In this document: piece after piece, positions 63,671 through 64,000 of the stretch
How positions within the stretch are numbered: the stretch's first letter is position 1
Layout of the letters: each line of letters opens with the position of its first letter
Source: Cranoglanis bouderius
Taxonomy: Eukaryota; Chordata; Actinopteri; Siluriformes; Cranoglanididae
Direction of reading: 5' to 3'
NCBI GenBank assembly: GCA_023630585.1
Contig: CM042555.1
Location: 2,580,001-2,644,000 of the forward strand
Length of the DNA: 64,000 nt
Translations under genes and position numbers: made by a program
The notes under the pieces: generated by a model
Seen by the model: the letters and a program-made list of their open reading frames with translations, nothing else
Database searches by the model: none
What the model was told of the DNA's origin: nothing

Positions 63671-63730
63671 AAGGCTACGTCCACTTTAATCCGGATAAAA
63701 ATGAAAACGCATGTTTTTCTCTGCGTTTCG
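63671..63730. mobile_element. DNA-transposon/MITE end fragment
   Basis: AAGGCTACGTCCACTTTAAT followed by CCGGATAAAAATGAAAACGC resembles the terminus of a fish MITE family with a CTACGTCCAC tip. The other end is not found within the window. Confidence 0.35.
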
Positions 63731-63960
63731 GCCTCCCGTCCACATCGAGACCGCGTTATATAGTAATTGCTTTCCTGATGGTAGTTTCTGGAGTAGGTCA
63801 TTAGCAGGGTGGGAGGGGTCGCTGATCGCCTCTTCGTGGCGATTTACAGGTCTTCAAGTGATTACAGACTGCATCAGATTTTCTCAGCGGTCTTGATGGT
63901 GTGTTGCAGCTTTGTCTTTTCTCTGGAGGAGGCTGCCCGAAATAGTGCACTGCACAAGTC
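63731..63960 (-). pseudogene. Non-LTR retrotransposon ORF2 C-terminal fragment, decayed
   Basis: Minus-strand frames contain AISDPSHPANDLLQKLPSGK (about 63830-63770) and, upstream in a shifted frame, a LQHTIKTAEKI-like segment (about 63920-63880). The pairing of an AEKI helix with a DPSHPxxxLxxLPSG motif is characteristic of the C-terminal region of fish Rex/CR1-type reverse-transcriptase proteins. A frameshift and a stop show it is dead; it runs towards the right edge. Confidence 0.5.
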
Positions 63961-64000
63961 GTGATGCTGTAGGCTGAATGTATAAGGTGTCATTACTTTC

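Overview
The window is animal nuclear DNA, almost certainly from a ray-finned fish. Genes are split by long introns with GT-AG boundaries, AC/GT and CT/GA microsatellites are very dense, and several typically piscine transposon families are present: Tc1 elements, a sushi-type chromovirus, hAT and mariner MITEs, and non-LTR reverse-transcriptase fragments. An abundant fold-back repeat with the phrase CTGATTGGTCAGAAGGTGTT recalls sequence I associate with catfish, but that placement is a guess.

The only host protein gene I can support is igdcc3 (PUNC; immunoglobulin superfamily, DCC subclass, member 3) on the + strand. Twelve exons between 8442 and 33249 join in perfect phase to give 641 residues plus a stop: Ig2, Ig3, Ig4, two fibronectin III domains, one transmembrane helix and a cytoplasmic tail. 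The signal peptide and Ig1 must lie upstream of the window. Positions 1-8441 are therefore intron, and 33250 to about 34780 is probably 3' UTR.

Layout. 1-1030: 17-bp satellite. 1.0-8.4 kb: intron with microsatellites, a complete but inactivated Tc1 element (5163-6665) and two CTTT-tailed retroposon copies (a third lies in the next intron but one, at 9.57 kb). 8.4-33.2 kb: igdcc3. Its introns hold a homeodomain-site-rich candidate enhancer (13.95-14.47 kb), a non-LTR RT fragment (15.2 kb), a hAT MITE with 8-bp target duplication (16039-16819), a GGTTGCTA minisatellite (19.3-20.4 kb), a very young chromovirus lying antisense to the gene (22814-28429) and a compact intron whose ends are (AC)n and (GT)n (30290-30471). 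33.2-64 kb: no recognisable gene. It holds Tc1 fragments (31961-32682 inside the last intron, 49038-49794 downstream), mariner MITEs (38.5, 58.6, 61.6 kb), many copies of the fold-back repeat, long microsatellites, some unique stretches that may be conserved non-coding elements, and a decayed non-LTR fragment at the right edge.

The most unusual points are: the (AC)n...(GT)n intron, which could pair its own splice sites together; the wider habit of igdcc3 exons being bordered by CA repeats at donors and CT or GT repeats at acceptors; and the chromovirus, whose two 684-bp LTRs read as identical and whose primer-binding site is complementary to its own predicted RNA 5' end, with a TATA box 31 bases upstream, which is the self-priming arrangement of Tf1/sushi elements.
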